Assembly: GCA_013286165.1 (NCBI GenBank)
Contig: JABDGF010000003.1
Coordinates: 3,526 to 67,525 of the forward strand
Length of the DNA: 64,000 nt
Source: Acidobacteriota bacterium
Lineage (GTDB): Bacteria > Acidobacteriota > Terriglobia > Acidiferrales > UBA7541
Reading direction: 5' to 3'
Both the position numbers and the translations under genes were made by a program. This document shows, piece by piece, positions 61,495-64,000 of this stretch; the first letter of the stretch is position 1, and each line of letters opens with the position of its first letter. The notes beneath the pieces were generated by a model, which was not told where the DNA came from, searched no databases, and saw only the letters and a list, made by a program, of their open reading frames with translations.

Positions 61495-62091
61495 ATGTCT
61501 AGCGGCTCCTCCGGACGCCCTCCGATGAATATGGCGCCGCCGCGCCGCGACAACACTGCAGTCTGGTGGATCCTCGGCATCGTGATCGGCGGCATCGTGC
61601 TGATGGTCGTCTTCGGCCTCGCGATCGCGGGCATGTTCATTCATCGCATCCACGTCGATAACTCCGCGAAGAAAGTCGAACTCGATACGCCCGTCGGCAA
61701 TTTCAAGGTCGATACAGACAGCAGCCGCCGCACCGGCCTGCCCGTTTATCCCGGCGCGGAGCTGATGGGCAATAAAGACGGCAATGCGCACGTTGAATTG
61801 AGCTTGGATGACGCAGGCGTGGGCCTTTCGATCGAGACCTACCAAACCGACGACGACCTTGAGACTGTGGACGACTGGTACCGCAAGCACCTCGCACCCG
61901 CGTTCCGGCGCGAAACTCCGAAGACCAGCGGCACAAAACACCACGGCCACAATGACGAAGGCGTCGTGGACGAGGCGGACATCGCCTTCACCGACGACCA
62001 TGGTAACGGCGCGCGAGTCGTAGCCCTCACCAAGACCGACGACGGCGTGAAAATTAACCTAGTGAATGTAGGTAAGCGCGAAACGCAGTAA
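61495..62091 (+). CDS. Uncharacterised single-span membrane protein
   Basis: The 198-residue protein starts with a Pro/Ser/Met-rich stretch, then one strong helix (VWWILGIVIGGIVLMVVFGL) and an outer domain of about 140 residues. It reads GLPVYPGAELMGNKDGNAHV and then ETYQTDDDLETVDDWYRKHL, a pattern of a small domain with paired acidic residues. I do not recognise the family. No catalytic residues are evident. It follows glpX by 135 bases and may be co-transcribed. Confidence 0.65.
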   Translation: MSSGSSGRPPMNMAPPRRDNTAVWWILGIVIGGIVLMVVFGLAIAGMFIHRIHVDNSAKKVELDTPVGNFKVDTDSSRRTGLPVYPGAELMGNKDGNAHVELSLDDAGVGLSIETYQTDDDLETVDDWYRKHLAPAFRRETPKTSGTKHHGHNDEGVVDEADIAFTDDHGNGARVVALTKTDDGVKINLVNVGKRETQ

Positions 62092-62096
62092 CGCGC

Positions 62097-62123
62097 CGTC
62101 GGACAGCCACCCTGGCGGTCCTC
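62097..62123. repeat. Family D repeat, exact inverted copy of 18995-19021
   Basis: The 27 bases starting CGTCGGACAGCCACCCTGGC are the exact reverse complement of the unit at 19.0 kb. An outer GTCGGA/TCCGAC stem can close it into a hairpin. Confidence 0.7.
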
Positions 62124-62187
62124 CGACGAATTCCCCTCAATTTAATAGCTCAAAATTCCGTCGTCATTCGCACTTCAGGTTAAAGCA

Positions 62188-62218
62188 CCTGTAGGGGCGG
62201 GTTGCCCGCCCCAGGCGG
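62188..62218. repeat. Family E repeat
   Basis: CCTGTAGGGGCGGGTTGCCC followed by GCCCCAGGCGG forms a GGGGCGGG/CCCGCCCC stem. A diverged relative is at 48.94 kb. Confidence 0.55.
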
Positions 62219-62425
62219 ACAAGCCGGCGCAGTTCGCGCACACACCCACGAAATCGCCCGCTTCCGTAGTCGCTTCGCGGCTACGAAACCGGCCTCTACT
62301 GGTATTTCTGGTTCGCGTCTCGGCCGCAGGCCGAAGACACCAATCCAGCAAATCAGCGCATCAAAAAATTAAGGGGAAGCTAACTCTTCAGCAGGAGTGG
62401 GATTTCGTGGATTCGAAGCGTGTAG

Positions 62426-62492
62426 AGGTAGCAGGTCCTGCGCTCGTCCGAGGAGAGAGGACGCGCGCAGAACCTGCACCTAAATTTTTTGT
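62426..62492 (+). terminator. Long imperfect palindrome followed by a T tract
   Basis: AGGTAGCAGGTCCTGCGC pairs with GCGCAGAACCTGCACCT across about 56 bases, with GTCC/GGAC continuing the stem, and TTTTTT follows. It could end transcription from the 61.5-62.1 kb gene or be another repeat unit. No gene lies between. Confidence 0.55.
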
Positions 62493-62517
62493 GTACCGCG
62501 TGAGCCTAAGGGTAGCT

Positions 62518-63168
62518 CTAGCGGTGCAGCGCCGAAGCCGTGTGTCCCGTTGCCGGGCGGCGGTGCGGCAGCGAACCCAAGCCCGAAACCTGCGGCGCCA
62601 TCGGACGCATCGCGTGATTCGTGCTGACGTGTTCGCTGATCGCCTGTAGGCGCTTCAGAATTCCCTGCCACTGCGCCCAATCCAGTTGGCGCAGGTAAGG
62701 ACGCAAGCCCTGAATGAACGGATCCTCGAGCACCGTCTCGCCGTTCGATTCGGGCACGAAGAAACGGTTCAGTCCAACGCCAAGCGCCTCGGCAATCTTT
62801 TCGAGCGTGCCGAGGCTGGGCGTCATCTGGCCGCTTTCAATGCGCGACAGGTACGAACGCGAAACGCGCGAACGGGCCTGCAGCTGGCTCTGCGTCATGC
62901 CGCGCGATTCGCGCAGCTGGCGGATCCGCTGTCCGATGTTCTCCACCGTTTCGCGATTCGGCCAGTTTTCAAACAGCTGGCGGTCGTCGCCCGGCAGATC
63001 CTGCGGCGCCGGCGAAGGGATCACGAAAGACACCTTCGGCGGAAGCATCCGCAAGCAACGTCGGCAGTTGTCCGTCTTGGTGCGGTATTGCACCAAGCCG
63101 CAAACTGCGCAGCGCAGTACTTCACGATCGATTTCAGTGCATGCTTCTAGTGTGGCTTTTTCACCCAC
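62518..63168 (-). CDS. Zinc-ribbon plus XRE helix-turn-helix regulator
   Basis: The protein has 216 residues from GTG 63168, with GAGGAG 5 bases upstream. The longer track start at 63273 falls inside the promoter at 63255-63283, so it is rejected. Residues 15-40 contain CAVCGLVQYRTKTDNCRRCL, a zinc-ribbon-like Cys set. Residues ~75-130 are the XRE helix-turn-helix (IRQLRESRGMTQSQLQARSR, then SYLSRIESGQMTPSLGTLEK). The C-terminal part has no recognised domain. It probably represses or activates a small set of genes, possibly sensing redox or metal through the ribbon (inference). Confidence 0.82.
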   Translation of the reverse strand: MGEKATLEACTEIDREVLRCAVCGLVQYRTKTDNCRRCLRMLPPKVSFVIPSPAPQDLPGDDRQLFENWPNRETVENIGQRIRQLRESRGMTQSQLQARSRVSRSYLSRIESGQMTPSLGTLEKIAEALGVGLNRFFVPESNGETVLEDPFIQGLRPYLRQLDWAQWQGILKRLQAISEHVSTNHAMRPMAPQVSGLGSLPHRRPATGHTASALHR

Positions 63169-63254
63169 CGGTTCTCCTCGCAGACCAACACGGGAATGCG
63201 AAGAGGAGGGACGGAGTTGTCTTTCGGGGGAAGGCAGTGACCGGCGCGAGAGCG

Positions 63255-63283
63255 ATTCTGTATAGGGTGCCATTTCTTGTCAA
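63255..63283 (-). promoter_or_regulatory. Promoter of the zinc-ribbon/XRE gene
   Basis: On the minus strand a perfect TTGACA (63283-63278), a 17-base spacer and CAGAAT (63260-63255) lie about 87 bases before GTG 63168. Its position excludes the longer ORF start. Confidence 0.65.
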
Positions 63284-63883
63284 GTCCTTTTTCGAATTCC
63301 GTGAATTTTTTGAGTTGTGCGATCTGCTCGCAAGCTAACGAATCACTGCACATGCAACGTCAGGGCCAATGTGCTCGTCTCGCTATTGATGGGCGCATCG
63401 CCGTTTTGCGTCCGCTGGCGTACTCGACACAATGCCGCGCAGCGTCACTCGGTGCCGTTTTTTGCAACACCTTTGAAATTCACGATTTGCGAAGCGCTCG
63501 CGACCTGCTGCGACGGATTTTTTTGCGCGCTCCACGTCCGTTTTCGCCTCGTTTCGCCACCGAAAATTGCGGCTCGCCGCTTCTGTGTTCAAAAAATGAC
63601 GCGAACAAATACCGAATTTCCTCTCACAAAGTCACACGCTGCGTCTCAAATCGAGACGTTTTCGTGATTCGTTGAGACGATTCTCAGTTTTCTAATGCCG
63701 CTTCGCTTAAAACTATGCTCACAGTGCCTCCATCGGCATCCACTCGCGCAGACGTGAACAAATTTTGGCGGCTCGCTCGCGGCTTAGCGTTCATTTAGGG
63801 ACGCGATTCCCTCCCGAGACGGGATCCGCGTTTCAGAACGAACTTATTTGCGCGCTGATGCGGGACAGCTAGAATGTCGCTCT
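63284..63883. other. 600-base stretch without a supported gene
   Basis: The three short track ORFs here overlap each other, lack ribosome sites and look non-coding. GTCTCAAATCGAGAC (63642-63656) is a small dyad and GAGACG recurs 20 bases on. A TAGAAT at 63870-63875 stands 8 bases before the next start and may serve a leaderless transcript. Confidence 0.4.
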
Positions 63884-64000
63884 ATGCCTACACGTGACGA
63901 AGCCTGGAAGCTGCTCTGCGAGTACACGCAGTCCGATAGCCTGCGCAAGCACGCTCTGGCCGTGGAGGCCTGCGTGCGCGCCTATGCGAAAAAAGACGGC
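63884..64000 (+). CDS. HD-domain protein, N-terminal fragment
   Basis: The frame runs 39 codons from ATG 63884 to the window end and is too short for the track. It reads EAWKLLCEYTQSDSLRKHAL followed by AVEACVRAYAKKDG. The SLRKHALAVEA pattern is the beginning of the HD-type phosphohydrolase fold, with the first metal-binding His in the R-K-H-A-L segment. I recall short HDIG-type hydrolases with this opening. The downstream part is not visible. Confidence 0.7.
   Translation, partial: MPTRDEAWKLLCEYTQSDSLRKHALAVEACVRAYAKKDG

Noticed and set aside
62407-62649. 80-codon ORF after the palindrome
   Set aside because: It overlaps the palindrome and the end of the XRE gene, has no ribosome site and no family resemblance.

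Overview
The window looks like a high-GC chromosomal contig of an Acidobacteriota species, probably class Terriglobia (Koribacter/Sulfotelmatobacter-like). This is an inference from gene content: wHTH-TM-TPR regulators, DUF4139, the HipA-like kinase/DUF3037 pair, an F1 operon with two b subunits of which one carries a signal peptide, and many short hairpin repeats between genes. Almost everything is core housekeeping. There is no prophage, IS transposase, CRISPR array or plasmid backbone.

Layout. 1-3 kb: a broken DUF4139 gene at the left edge, then an ECF-like sigma factor with its zinc-finger anti-sigma factor. 3-5.3 kb: a Met-rich outer-membrane protein and a secreted DUF1579-like protein, then tRNA-Ser(GCU). 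5.8-11.3 kb: a glycerol cluster of OprB-type porin, glpD, glpK and glpF, covering the route from outer-membrane uptake to dihydroxyacetone phosphate. 11.3-20.3 kb: CHY zinc finger, aldo/keto reductase, CocE-type hydrolase, greA, CDP-alcohol phosphatidyltransferase, isoaspartyl peptidase, a lipoprotein, an isoprenylcysteine methyltransferase-like protein and a Cys/Met-metabolism PLP enzyme. 20.3-28.8 kb: wHTH-TPR regulator, an MltD-like LysM lytic transglycosylase behind a long structured leader, a bipolar acidic/basic histone-like protein, the HipA-like/DUF3037 pair and a FAD oxidoreductase.

29.1-35.9 kb (minus strand): a 2-oxoacid dehydrogenase operon lpd-lipB-E1alpha-E1beta-orf83-E2, driven by a recognisable promoter. 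36.1-51.9 kb: CPBP protease, DksA/TraR zinc finger, ComF, HNH endonuclease, an orphan PD-(D/E)XK protein, DUF2393-like protein, metallophosphoesterase, queA, RlmI-like methyltransferase, clpB with a strong promoter, htpX, a coiled-coil membrane protein, a 56-residue basic protein, nagA and a glutaredoxin. 52.0-58.1 kb (minus): b', b, delta, alpha, gamma, beta and epsilon of ATP synthase; Fo a and c are not here. 58.4-64 kb: GlcG/HbpS-like protein, glutaryl-CoA-dehydrogenase-like acyl-CoA dehydrogenase, class II fructose bisphosphatase (glpX), a membrane protein, a zinc-ribbon/XRE regulator and the start of an HD-domain protein.

The most distinctive non-genic signal is a set of at least five families of short dyad-symmetric repeats scattered between genes. 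Other points of interest are a head-to-head junction inside a DUF4139 gene at bases 60-80, mutually exclusive hairpins in the lytic transglycosylase leader, a long Q/P- and K/G-rich tail on E1alpha, and the HipA-like/DUF3037 pair of unknown function. I did not find a clearly new multi-gene system.
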